Origin: Clostridia bacterium
Lineage (GTDB): Bacteria; Bacillota; Clostridia; Christensenellales; Borkfalkiaceae
Assembly: GCA_017457345.1 (NCBI GenBank)
Contig: JAFTHR010000133.1
Span: 1-13,771, forward strand
DNA length: 13,771 nt
Direction of reading: 5' to 3'
This document shows, piece after piece, positions 1-7,508 of this stretch. Numbering within the stretch: position 1 is the stretch's first letter; each line of letters starts with the position of its first letter. A program made the translations under genes and the position numbers. The notes beneath the pieces were generated by a model. The model saw only the letters and a list, made by a program, of their open reading frames with translations. It was not told where the DNA came from and searched no databases.

Positions 1-1128
<1,128 letters not shown>

Positions 1129-1162
1129 TTTTTAAAGCGCATACGTTTTTTTAACTACACAC

Positions 1163-1191
1163 TTGACTTTTTCGCTAGAATATATTACAAT
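1163..1191 (+). promoter_or_regulatory. Sigma-70/SigA-type promoter of the cysteine-rich gene
   Basis: A -35 box TTGACT (1163-1168) and a -10 box TACAAT (1186-1191) are separated by 17 bp. Transcription would start near 1198, leaving a leader of only about 20 nt before the ATG at 1221. This is one of the best promoters in the window, and it supports the cysteine-rich reading frame being a real, independently expressed gene. Confidence 0.8.
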
Positions 1192-1220
1192 AGACTTAGA
1201 CTTAACTTTTAGAGGAGATT

Positions 1221-1484
1221 ATGGAACAACACTTACTTTCCAAGTACAACGAACAGGACTTTTTGCTTAGCGAATCTTCCACGCCTTTGAGCGAGGCGGA
1301 TTGCTTAGCGTGCTGTGCCGACTGCGAGTGTTGCGACTGTTGCGACTCCTGCTCCGATTGCTACGACGGATGTTGCCTTTGCCAAGGCTGTGAATGTTGT
1401 AGCAACGCATTTGAGTGCTGCGATTACGACTGCACCTTGTACTCCTTATGCTGTTGCGAAGCCTGCTGGGATTGCCAAGACTAA
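1221..1484 (+). CDS. Small acidic cysteine-rich protein of unknown function
   Basis: I do not recognise this 87-residue protein. Residues 1-27 form a cysteine-free N-terminal part. Residues 28-85 hold 24 cysteines, about four in ten residues, many as CxxC steps in a three-residue rhythm (32, 35, 38, 41, 44, 47; 51, 54, 57, 60; 79, 82, 85). The protein has 11 Asp, 8 Glu, one Lys, no Arg and one His, so it is strongly negative. It has no signal peptide or membrane segment. The start is supported by AGAGGAGA at 1211-1218 and the promoter at 1163. A lipoprotein gene follows 63 bp downstream. By composition it could bind metals or iron-sulfur clusters. Six Tyr, Phe and one Trp make it unlike classical metallothioneins. 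The leader/core division also resembles a RiPP precursor, but no maturation enzyme lies in the window. The function is unknown. Confidence 0.8.
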   Translation: MEQHLLSKYNEQDFLLSESSTPLSEADCLACCADCECCDCCDSCSDCYDGCCLCQGCECCSNAFECCDYDCTLYSLCCCEACWDCQD

Positions 1485-1507
1485 CACCCTTCAAAAAGCC
1501 CTTAATG

Positions 1508-1530
1508 CCGCCCAAAAAGGGCGGTTCAAC
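1508..1530 (+). terminator. Intergenic hairpin, possible weak terminator or attenuator
   Basis: CCGCCC (1508-1513) pairs with GGGCGG (1519-1524) around an AAAAA loop, followed by the weak tract TTCAACTTTT. The tract is too interrupted for an efficient intrinsic terminator. Partial termination or mRNA end protection is more likely, letting the short cysteine-rich message outnumber the downstream lipoprotein message. Confidence 0.45.
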
Positions 1531-1547
1531 TTTTACCGAGGTATTTT

Positions 1548-2648
1548 ATGAAAAACAAATTTTTACGTTTTATGGTAGGTTTATTCGTTGCTATTAGTAG
1601 CGCCACTCTTTTATTCGGCTGCAACGCACCGAGTGATCCCGCAAAGCCGAACTATAACGCGGACGTTCAAGTTGTTGCGCCCCAAAACATAACCGCTGAA
1701 CATTTTGTTGCGGAAGAAGGCACAACTTACTATACGTCCCCCGGATTTTCCTTGTGGATGGAAGTAAACGGTGCTTTTTTAAAAATGGACTACTTCTCTC
1801 TTGAAGGAAACAAACGCGTTTACGACAATCTTTATTTTTACGTTGGCGATTATTTCTATATCGTAGACGACGATTACGAAGACTTATACGCTTCTTTGGG
1901 CGACAGTTCAGACGTGGAATTTGCCGAAGAAGAAAAAGAACAGGGCTACGACATTCAAATTAACGTGAAAAAAGAGGGAATCTATAAACTGATTTTCGAC
2001 GTTGATACCCTTAAATTCGATATGGAATACAAAGCGGCGATTGAAACGCCTAGATACTATTCCATTAAAAATTGCCAACTTTATACCCCTACAACCCAAT
2101 GGGTTTCTATGGACGTTAATCCCGCGAATGCAGACGAATTCGTTCTACACAATTTTAGTATTCCCGTAAACGAATCCCTTTCCTTCCAAAACCCCTCGCA
2201 CACAAGCCTTTATAAAGTGACGCTCGACGAACCCTGTGATGGACGGTACGGCTCGTATGCACACCCTATCTTGACCGTTAACGTTGGTGGCAACTATAAC
2301 GTTTACGTTAACGCCAAAACGTACGTTGTTCGCCTGGAACTTCTTAACCCCGAAACGGCTACGTATAGCCTAGTGCATTACAACGGCACGGATTTTATCA
2401 CGTTAGAGCCTTACGATACAAGTGTTCCGTACGTTTTCCACCATCGAATCGTTGTGGACACGAACTATACCACAAGTTTACCGAACTTCTACACGGAGAA
2501 ATACAGAACTTATCGCTTAACCGTTGTGGACACGGCAGACCTTTTAATAAGCGGCAGCAAAAACCACTACTTCAAAAACGTTGGCACGTACGATTTGATT
2601 ATTAACTTAAAGACGTTTGAAATCACCGCTGAATTACTACCTGAGTAA
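1548..2648 (+). CDS. Putative lipoprotein with three related beta-strand repeats
   Basis: This 366-residue predicted lipoprotein has no recognised function. The N-terminus has two lysines and an arginine, a hydrophobic stretch, and a lipobox LFGC with the lipidated cysteine at residue 25. The mature protein would therefore sit on the outer face of the membrane. Three segments share a pattern of a Gly, a Tyr and alternating hydrophobic strands: GIYKLIFDVDTLKFDMEY (144-161), GNYNVYVNAKTYVVRLELL (248-266) and GTYDLIINLKTFEITAELL (346-364). They resemble the terminal strands of carbohydrate-binding or SusE-like beta-sandwich modules, but I cannot assign a family. The start is supported by GAGG at 1538-1541, six bases before the ATG. 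It follows the cysteine-rich gene on the same strand and probably shares its promoter. A strong terminator lies just after the stop. Confidence 0.85.
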   Translation: MKNKFLRFMVGLFVAISSATLLFGCNAPSDPAKPNYNADVQVVAPQNITAEHFVAEEGTTYYTSPGFSLWMEVNGAFLKMDYFSLEGNKRVYDNLYFYVGDYFYIVDDDYEDLYASLGDSSDVEFAEEEKEQGYDIQINVKKEGIYKLIFDVDTLKFDMEYKAAIETPRYYSIKNCQLYTPTTQWVSMDVNPANADEFVLHNFSIPVNESLSFQNPSHTSLYKVTLDEPCDGRYGSYAHPILTVNVGGNYNVYVNAKTYVVRLELLNPETATYSLVHYNGTDFITLEPYDTSVPYVFHHRIVVDTNYTTSLPNFYTEKYRTYRLTVVDTADLLISGSKNHYFKNVGTYDLIINLKTFEITAELLPE

Positions 2649-2671
2649 TGAATTTATTATAAGGACGTTAT

Positions 2672-2708
2672 AAAAGACTAACGAACAATCGTTAGTCTTT
2701 TAATTTTT
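2672..2708. terminator. Bidirectional intrinsic terminator between convergent genes
   Basis: A perfect 13-bp stem, AAAAGACTAACGA (2672-2684) with its complement at 2689-2701, closes a four-base loop. T runs flank it on both strands (TTTT then AATTTTT on plus, TTTT on minus). It lies between the plus-strand lipoprotein ending at 2648 and the minus-strand zinc-ribbon gene ending at 2724, and would serve both. Confidence 0.85.
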
Positions 2709-2723
2709 AAAATAATATCTTTT

Positions 2724-3563
2724 TTAGTTAATGATAGATAACGTTGCAGATTTTACTGAAGTATTCCGCACCATATAGTAAAAGGTTTTTGTTTCACCAG
2801 AATTTAGCCAAGTAGAATCGACGGCATACGTCCAATCCGTATCTACTGTTGTGCCATATTTATCTTTAAAAACAGCCTTAACCTTAACGTATCGATACAT
2901 TGTGGCATTCCCGTATAAACTGCTTACGTTTTTAATACTGCAATAAACGTACGTATAATTTCCGCTTGTTTCTATTTTGGTCACTTTTAAAGAAAGACCT
3001 ATGCTTTCGTCTACCGTAGAACTATATCCACCCGTAGAACTATATCCGCCCGTAGAACTATAACTTGATTCATTATTTGAATTATTTTTAGAATCTGCGA
3101 ATCCCCATATTGAACAACCTAAGCAAGCAATTGCTAAAATGATATGTAATACTCTCTTCGCTTGCGTTGCGGGAAAAACACCAATCTTAAATATAAAGTT
3201 TAATATACACCTTACAATAAAACCAAGCAAACCTATTATCATAAGAACGATACTTATCGTAGCGAGTACTTTTGTAAAATCGTATCCATCAAATAAGTAC
3301 ACTCTACCATAACTAATTAAACCGATCAATACGATTCCAAGAAACAATACTACGCCTATGATTCCAGCAATAGTTGCCCAAAAACAAAACTTTTGTGCCA
3401 CTTTCGTAAATTTCCCAGCCCCCGTTTTTTCTTCTTTTGGAGAAATATCGTTTTCGTTATTATTCGCACTTGAAGTTATTGCATTATCAATCTGTTTAGT
3501 CCCGCATTTAGGGCAAAATAGCGCATTCGCGTTTATCTTTTCTCCACAATTTCTGCAAAACAT
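2724..3563 (-). CDS. Zinc-ribbon membrane protein with C-terminal FxLYD-like domain
   Basis: The 279-residue protein starts with a zinc ribbon, CxxC at residues 3 and 6 and CxxC at 17 and 20. A polar linker follows, then about three membrane segments (near 60-85, 98-122 and 138-155). A Ser/Thr/Gly/Tyr linker (about 168-183) comes from an 18-bp tandem repeat. The C-terminal beta-rich domain (about 188-278) looks like the FxLYD/DUF4352-type extracellular domains of Firmicutes lipoproteins. The reading frame is open from a TTG two codons upstream, but AAAGGAG at 3570-3576 sits six bases before the ATG at 3563, so that ATG is chosen. The gene lies 21 bp downstream of a small lipoprotein gene and is probably cotranscribed with it. 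The domains suggest a cytoplasmic sensing ribbon joined to an outside domain. The function is unknown. Confidence 0.85.
   Translation of the reverse strand: MFCRNCGEKINANALFCPKCGTKQIDNAITSSANNNENDISPKEEKTGAGKFTKVAQKFCFWATIAGIIGVVLFLGIVLIGLISYGRVYLFDGYDFTKVLATISIVLMIIGLLGFIVRCILNFIFKIGVFPATQAKRVLHIILAIACLGCSIWGFADSKNNSNNESSYSSTGGYSSTGGYSSTVDESIGLSLKVTKIETSGNYTYVYCSIKNVSSLYGNATMYRYVKVKAVFKDKYGTTVDTDWTYAVDSTWLNSGETKTFYYMVRNTSVKSATLSIIN
3014..3067 (-). repeat. 18-bp tandem repeat within the zinc-ribbon gene
   Basis: Two near-identical 18-bp units (3014-3031, 3032-3049; plus-strand form CCGTAGAACTATATCC followed by AC or GC) are followed by a third that degenerates after 13 bases. They encode repeated SSTGGY in the linker between the last membrane segment and the C-terminal domain. 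Such in-frame units can vary in number by slippage. Confidence 0.85.
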
Positions 3564-3569
3564 TTCCAA

Positions 3570-3576
3570 CTCCTTT
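3570..3576 (-). promoter_or_regulatory. Ribosome binding site fixing the zinc-ribbon start
   Basis: AAAGGAG is followed by TTGGAA and then ATG at 3563. The TTG of that spacer is in frame but directly abuts the Shine-Dalgarno sequence, so it cannot be the start. The ATG has ideal spacing. Confidence 0.8.
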
Positions 3577-3584
3577 AAGGCACT

Positions 3585-3977
3585 TTAATTTCCTTTTAAC
3601 TTTTTGTTCACTTCATCAATATCAAAAGATTCGGTATCGCTATATGCAGGACCTGCTCCAACAATAGAATTACTAATGGTTCTAGTCATATCCGTATACT
3701 CGATTTCGCCAGAATCAGTATGGTACGTCCCGCAAAAATACATAGTATACGAATTTACGGTCACCTTAAACGTTGCAAAATAATCGCCATTCTCTTCTTC
3801 CTTCAAACGTCCAGATTTTAACTTTATATTCGAAGGCTCTTCGTCATAGTCTTCTGCCACGTAGCATATCATTTTGTACGCAATTTCTTCTTTGCTGGGT
3901 TTATTACAACCAACAACACACGAAACACATAAAACCAACAATAATACAGATAAAACAACTCTAACAACTTTTTTCAT
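3585..3977 (-). CDS. Small putative lipoprotein
   Basis: A 130-residue predicted lipoprotein. The signal has MKKVVR, a hydrophobic core, and the lipobox VVGC with the modified cysteine at residue 24. The mature part is short, acidic and beta-rich (YFATFKVTVNSYTMYFCGTY) and is not assigned to a family. The start is supported by TAGGAGAG about six bases upstream. It ends 21 bp before the zinc-ribbon membrane gene, so the two probably form one unit whose products meet at the membrane. No convincing promoter was seen in 3978-4063. Transcription may start at the promoter at 4280-4308 and read through the structured RNA and its terminator, which would make that element a regulated leader. Confidence 0.85.
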   Translation of the reverse strand: MKKVVRVVLSVLLLVLCVSCVVGCNKPSKEEIAYKMICYVAEDYDEEPSNIKLKSGRLKEEENGDYFATFKVTVNSYTMYFCGTYHTDSGEIEYTDMTRTISNSIVGAGPAYSDTESFDIDEVNKKLKGN

Positions 3978-4063
3978 TTTTTCTCTCCTAATTTTTATTT
4001 TTTCATAAGTTTGTTTTCGTTTTTACATTAAAGCATAAGCATTACCCCATTTTATTTACCTCC

Positions 4064-4095
4064 AAAAAAAAGTGCGCCTACCAAAGTAAGCGCAC
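4064..4095 (-). terminator. Intrinsic terminator of the structured RNA
   Basis: GTGCGCTTAC (4095-4086) pairs with GTAGGCGCAC (4081-4072), with one mismatch, around TTTG, followed by eight T (4071-4064) on the minus strand. A GGAGG follows directly (4063-4059), but the only ATG it could serve opens a two-codon frame. Confidence 0.85.
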
Positions 4096-4273
4096 AAAAA
4101 CGCAGACTCCGATAGTCGCCAAACTAACTTTACGCAAAAGGGTGTAACCACAATAGCACAAGTAGAATCTGCATTTTATCAAATTCAATAGTACTATTGT
4201 GTCAAAAAATAGATATAATATCCCTATAAAAGAGAAAATTACACCACAAATTGCGTTATTTAGTTAGTTTGGC
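4064..4273 (-). ncRNA. Candidate structured RNA with long-range paired ends (6S-like rod or leader)
   Basis: This occupies most of the gene-free stretch 3978-4396. On the minus strand, the predicted start G4273 falls exactly at the foot of a 12-bp stem: GCCAAACTAACT (4273-4262) pairs with AGTTAGTTTGGC (4129-4118). Inside it, ACGCAA (4256-4251) pairs with TTGCGT (4137-4132), and GGTGTAA (4245-4239) pairs with TTACACC (4147-4141). CACAATAGTAC (4201-4191) pairs with GTGCTATTGTG (4159-4149), with one G-U. GAATTTG (4186-4180) pairs with CAGATTC (4171-4165) around an 8-nt loop. The 37-nt 5' bulge (4238-4202) can form a small AU-rich hairpin, giving a three-way junction. A short hairpin (4117-4105) and a strong terminator end the RNA. 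Length and closed ends recall 6S RNA, but the 3' side of the bulge is one base, unlike the two-sided 6S bubble. A regulatory leader of the downstream lipoprotein gene is the main alternative. Confidence 0.6.
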
Positions 4274-4279
4274 ATAATC

Positions 4280-4308
4280 ATTATAACACATAAAAAAATT
4301 ATTAACAA
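4280..4308 (-). promoter_or_regulatory. Promoter of the structured RNA
   Basis: The -35 box TTGTTA (4308-4303) and the consensus -10 box TATAAT (4285-4280) are separated by 17 bp. A start six bases below the -10 box gives G4273, the first base of the closing stem. That agreement supports both calls. Confidence 0.75.
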
Positions 4309-4318
4309 GCGTTTTTAG

Positions 4319-4354
4319 AAAAAAAAAGACTTGGCTCGCAAAAAGCCAAATCTT
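4319..4354 (-). terminator. Intrinsic terminator of the SecB-like gene
   Basis: On the minus strand AAGATTTGGCT (4354-4344) pairs with AGCCAAGTCTT (4336-4326), with one G-U, followed by a T run to 4319. The G-U would be a C-A mismatch on the plus strand, so the hairpin is specific to minus-strand RNA. It lies about 40 bp beyond the stop at 4397. Confidence 0.85.
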
Positions 4355-4396
4355 CTAAACAATTAATTTCAATCCTAATTTATTTTTTAAATCCTA

Positions 4397-4834
4397 TTAA
4401 TTCAATGCGTCGGGCGCGTTGAAAGAAGTTGCCTCTCTATCTTCGGGGAACATAGTTCCTGCGGGAATAACGGGCAAAATTAAGGGGTTTACGAACGCGT
4501 TTGCCGTGAGTGCGGAAACTGCGCTACGAAGGTAAGGGTACACGATTTCCGTCATGGAAATTGCAAGGATTTGTCTATCTTCGTCCGTATTCACGTCCTC
4601 TGCTTCAAAAATGCCCACAAGGCGAGCCGTTAAGTTAAAAGGCTTGGGGCTATCTTCGGTCGATTGCACCTTCACTTCAAGCGTGACAAAATGCAATTTA
4701 TCGTTTTCTTTCACCGTTCTAATGGTACGGGAAAATTGCGGCTTAATTTCAAACTTCGTGTTCGGATCCATCTTTACGCGGTTGATGGAATAGGACAATT
4801 CTTCTGCGGTAATACCTCTTAATGCATATTTCAT
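4397..4834 (-). CDS. SecB-like chaperone family protein
   Basis: The 145-residue protein matches the pattern of Firmicutes SecB-like proteins. These are relatives of the proteobacterial export chaperone that bind unfolded proteins. The most telling part is the C-terminal half: a strand FNLTARLVGIFEAED, then IVYPYLRSAVSALTANAF and NPLILPVIPAGTMF. This corresponds to the SecB segment with a conserved Arg helix followed by the hydrophobic Pro-rich turn. There is no signal peptide or membrane segment, so it is cytoplasmic. The start is supported by GAGAGGTG about five bases upstream. It has its own consensus promoter and terminator, so it is monocistronic. Whether it works in export or as a housekeeping or toxin-linked chaperone cannot be told; no toxin-antitoxin pair is adjacent. 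Confidence 0.75.
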   Translation of the reverse strand: MKYALRGITAEELSYSINRVKMDPNTKFEIKPQFSRTIRTVKENDKLHFVTLEVKVQSTEDSPKPFNLTARLVGIFEAEDVNTDEDRQILAISMTEIVYPYLRSAVSALTANAFVNPLILPVIPAGTMFPEDREATSFNAPDALN

Positions 4835-4863
4835 AAAAACACCTCTCTATTTGTTCTGCGTTT

Positions 4864-4892
4864 ATTTTACCACGCAATTTCTTTCTTGTCAA
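4864..4892 (-). promoter_or_regulatory. Consensus promoter of the SecB-like gene
   Basis: A perfect -35 box TTGACA (4892-4887) and a -10 box TAAAAT (4869-4864) are separated by 17 bp. The ribosome binding site and ATG (4834) follow within about 30 bp. Confidence 0.85.
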
Positions 4893-4967
4893 CCGCAAAA
4901 AACAATTTCCTCGCCGTTTCAAAGATCATATTTATATATAAACGGTATTTTCTCTCCGTAAACGAAT

Positions 4968-4999
4968 AGAGCGAAACTTTTTCCAAAAAGTTTCGCTCT
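4968..4999. terminator. 15-bp perfect inverted repeat after the GH4 gene
   Basis: AGAGCGAAACTTTTT (4968-4982) and its exact complement (4985-4999) form a very stable hairpin 9 bp past the GH4 stop. The T-rich tail lies on the plus-strand side (TTATATTTTTT), whereas minus-strand RNA continues with ATTCGTTTAC. It probably ends or protects the minus-strand message, although it is not a canonical terminator in that direction. No plus-strand gene lies upstream of it. Confidence 0.55.
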
Positions 5000-5007
5000 T
5001 ATATTTT

Positions 5008-6321
5008 TTATTCGTGGAACGCAGGCAACCAATCCCCGTGTGCGGCAATTAAATCGTCGCAAAGGTTTTTGATTTCGTCCATCGTTAACTGATCGCGCGT
5101 GTGCGGATCAAGATACGCCGCCATATAAATATACTTCTTTTCGAGCGTTTCCGCCGCTTTTATTACCATATTGTGCACGGCAATATGCGTCATATTCAAG
5201 CCCGCAAGTTGATCGGGCAAATCCCCCACCACGCAAGGCGTTAAGCCGTTTCCATCCACTAAAATAGGCACTTCCACGCAAGCGTTTTTCGGCAAATTCG
5301 TAATGAGCCCGTTATTTTGCACGTTGCCGTAGAGTTTAAACGGCACGTTCGTTTCGCACGCTTCGATAATTCTAGAAGCGTATTCGCTGGATCGCGTATG
5401 CTGAATGCCTTCTTCCGTTTTTAACTGCTCGCGTTGCTTTTCCCACTTAGCAATTTGGTCTACGCAACGGCGCGGATACTCGTCAAGCGGAACGTTAAAT
5501 CTTTCTATGAGTTCGGGATGATCCTTCTTAATAAAGTACGGATGATACTCCGCGGTGTGTTCGCTGCTTTCGGTGTTATAATAACCGAATCTGTTCATCA
5601 TTTCTAAACGCACCAAATCCCACTTGGGCTTCACTTCGTTAAACCGTTTTTTAAACAGGGGATACAAATCGTTTCCGTCTTTATCTTCCACTTTCAAAAG
5701 CCAAGCCATGTGGTTGATGCCCGCCACCAAATAGTTCGCGTTTTCTAACTCTTTCAGTTTTAAATCGTTATTCACGGCGCGCAGTACCACTTGGCAAGAA
5801 TGGCAAAGCCCCACGGTGCGGATTTTGGTATTCCGTTGCATATACCCCGATAAAATACTCATAGGGTTCGTATAGTTCAAAAGCAACGCACCAGGGCACA
5901 CTTTTTCCATTACGTCCGCATACTTTTTCATCACCGGAATCGTTCGCAAAGCGCGGAAAATCCCGCCGATCCCCAGCGTATCGCCGATCGTTTGGCGAAG
6001 CCCGTATTTCTTCGGCACTTCAAAATCGGTGACGGTACAAGGCTCGTATCCGCCTACCTGTATGGCGTTTATCACGTACTTTGCGCCTGAAAAAGCCGCT
6101 TCGGTTTCCTTTTCGCTCGTTGCCAAGTATTTTTTGACCACGGCGGAAGGCTTATACCGATCGCGCATTGCGCTTACCAAACAAAAAGATTCTTCTAAAC
6201 GCTTTTCATCCACGTCTAAAAGCGCTACTTCTAACTCCGGCAAATTTTCCGCAAGTAAACAATCCCCTATCACGTTTTTACAAAAAACCGTACTTCCTGC
6301 ACCGATAAAAGTAATTTTCAT
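5008..6321 (-). CDS. Glycoside hydrolase family 4 (alpha-galactosidase/alpha-glucosidase type)
   Basis: GH4 enzymes cleave glycosides by an NAD- and metal-dependent oxidation-elimination mechanism rather than classical acid catalysis. The 437-residue protein has the family length. It opens with a Rossmann NAD-binding segment MKITFIGAGSTVF (1-13), followed by LLDVDEKRL (35-42). It then has NYTNPM (149-154), the metal-binding cysteine in GLCHS (C173) and GINHMAW with the metal-ligand histidine (H204). The LLNYTNPMS and GLCHS arrangement is closer to the MelA/AglA glycosidases than to 6-phospho-glucosidases, but the substrate cannot be fixed. The start is preceded by AAGGAGAG. It lies 22 bp after the PHP gene, and the two are probably one unit with the upstream Gfo/Idh gene. 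Confidence 0.92.
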   Translation of the reverse strand: MKITFIGAGSTVFCKNVIGDCLLAENLPELEVALLDVDEKRLEESFCLVSAMRDRYKPSAVVKKYLATSEKETEAAFSGAKYVINAIQVGGYEPCTVTDFEVPKKYGLRQTIGDTLGIGGIFRALRTIPVMKKYADVMEKVCPGALLLNYTNPMSILSGYMQRNTKIRTVGLCHSCQVVLRAVNNDLKLKELENANYLVAGINHMAWLLKVEDKDGNDLYPLFKKRFNEVKPKWDLVRLEMMNRFGYYNTESSEHTAEYHPYFIKKDHPELIERFNVPLDEYPRRCVDQIAKWEKQREQLKTEEGIQHTRSSEYASRIIEACETNVPFKLYGNVQNNGLITNLPKNACVEVPILVDGNGLTPCVVGDLPDQLAGLNMTHIAVHNMVIKAAETLEKKYIYMAAYLDPHTRDQLTMDEIKNLCDDLIAAHGDWLPAFHE

Positions 6322-6343
6322 TTTCTCTCCTTATTTTTTTCTA

Positions 6344-7357
6344 TTATTTTAATTCGTTTTCAAAATACGCTCGCGACCACGCTTGTTTGCCTTGCTTATC
6401 CGTAACCGTTACGCGGAGAAAAGACGGGCTCTTTTCCGGATATTTTTCGTTCTGCTTTAAAAAGGACGAAATATCGAATTCCGCTTCCGTTATTTCTTCT
6501 CCCCTTGTACCGTACACAAGTCTACGTTCCGAATTCACCATAATTTCGCTCGCCGCGCTACAACGCACGCACAGTTTCGCCCCGTCTAACGAAATCTCTT
6601 CGATCTTTGGACCGGTAGACGAATATAAATCTCCCTTTTCCATTGCCGAAAGCACTTTTTTATATTCCAAACTTTCCGCTTCGATCATACAAAATCCACC
6701 GAACATTTGCTCGCCGTGCGCGTCGTCGGTAGCCAATGGTAAAACGTGCTCGCCGCGGCGAAGCAATGTTACGAACGGAACAACGGTATCCGGATACCCC
6801 ATCACCGCCGATAAATGGTTATATACTTCCACACCCCAAAGTCCTTTGAGATCTGCATAGTCTTCATGTTCTTGTTGCGACCAAACGGGATGATTATAGG
6901 AAACCAAGAAGCCCGCTTCGTTTGCTTTTTCAATCATGTCGTTAATTTGTTCCACGGAATACGCAAGGGGATAGTCCACCTTTCTCATTTCATCCGTCAC
7001 GTACGCACGAGTATGTTCCATCCAAACGTTTTTTTCCGTAAAACACGGGCAAACCACGGCGTTCTTATCTTTGGCGAAATAATTTAAATGATAGGTCTTT
7101 ACAAACTCAAACTCGCCGATTTTTTCCCTTTTATTCACCGAGCCTTCGTACGAAGTGATGGCTAAAAAATTCTCGTCGGAAAGGTCGTTATGGGAAAGGA
7201 TCACTTCGTGATCGGTATAGGCAACAATCGAATATCCCTGCTCCATATAACGTTTTTTTACTTCTTCGGGAGAAAGTTGCCCGTCGGATATGGTGGTGTG
7301 CATATGCAAATTCGCCTTGTAAAAATTACCCTTACCGCCAAGTAAATACTTCTTCAT
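6344..7357 (-). CDS. PHP-domain metal-dependent phosphoesterase family protein
   Basis: PHP proteins hydrolyse phosphoesters using a di- or trinuclear metal site. The 337-residue protein shows the typical ligands: HMH at 18-20 with D25, TDH at 48-50, E71 in TSYEGS, NH at 155-156 in SYNHPVW, and DDAHG at 211-215. The C-terminal 100 residues form a beta-rich extension (ISLDGAKLCVRCSA onward) like those of larger PHP proteins in sugar clusters. It is cytoplasmic, with no signal peptide. The start is supported by AAAGGAGTG six bases before the ATG. It lies between a Gfo/Idh oxidoreductase and a GH4 glycosidase, so a role in sugar-phosphate or glycoside turnover is plausible, but that is inference. 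No good promoter was seen in 7358-7508, which favours transcription from the Gfo/Idh promoter. Confidence 0.88.
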   Translation of the reverse strand: MKKYLLGGKGNFYKANLHMHTTISDGQLSPEEVKKRYMEQGYSIVAYTDHEVILSHNDLSDENFLAITSYEGSVNKREKIGEFEFVKTYHLNYFAKDKNAVVCPCFTEKNVWMEHTRAYVTDEMRKVDYPLAYSVEQINDMIEKANEAGFLVSYNHPVWSQQEHEDYADLKGLWGVEVYNHLSAVMGYPDTVVPFVTLLRRGEHVLPLATDDAHGEQMFGGFCMIEAESLEYKKVLSAMEKGDLYSSTGPKIEEISLDGAKLCVRCSAASEIMVNSERRLVYGTRGEEITEAEFDISSFLKQNEKYPEKSPSFLRVTVTDKQGKQAWSRAYFENELK

Positions 7358-7466
7358 CTTTCACTCCTTTTTTTGCTCTAAAATCGAACGAAACCAAAAA
7401 ATCGGCTGCTTATTCAACGTTCGCTTAAACGCGGTTTTTTTTGCCGTTTTTCGTCTTTCTATCAAT

Positions 7467-7502
7467 AAAGACGGCGCACGATTTGCTCGCACGTCCGTCT
7501 TT
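7467..7502 (-). other. Stable hairpin between the Gfo/Idh and PHP genes
   Basis: On the minus strand AAAGACG pairs with CGTCTTT at the base. Above a small internal loop, CGTGCGA pairs with TCGTGCG (two G-U) around GCAAA. No T tract follows (ATTGATAG), so it is more likely an mRNA processing or stabilising element, or a leaky attenuator, than a terminator. The rest of 7358-7508 shows nothing clear apart from the ribosome binding site of the PHP gene. Confidence 0.5.
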
Positions 7503-7508
7503 CATTTT

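Noticed and set aside
1315..1551. An Ala/Thr/Val-rich plus-strand frame and an Arg/Ser-rich minus-strand frame overlapping the cysteine-rich gene
   Set aside because: Both are by-products of the repeated TGC/TGT and GAC codons. Neither has its own ribosome binding site or promoter, whereas the cysteine frame has both.
3014..3067. Short tandem repeats considered as a CRISPR-like array
   Set aside because: The 18-bp units are directly adjacent with no spacers and lie in frame inside a coding sequence.
4130..4174. A 14-codon minus-strand frame encoding MQILLVLLWLHPFA within the structured RNA
   Set aside because: It looks like a tiny hydrophobic peptide or toxin, but no Shine-Dalgarno sequence precedes its ATG and its bases take part in the predicted helices.
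4968..4999. The 15-bp inverted repeat considered as a mobile-element end or attachment site
   Set aside because: No partner copy, target duplication or transposase was seen. Its place just after a stop codon fits an mRNA 3'-end hairpin.
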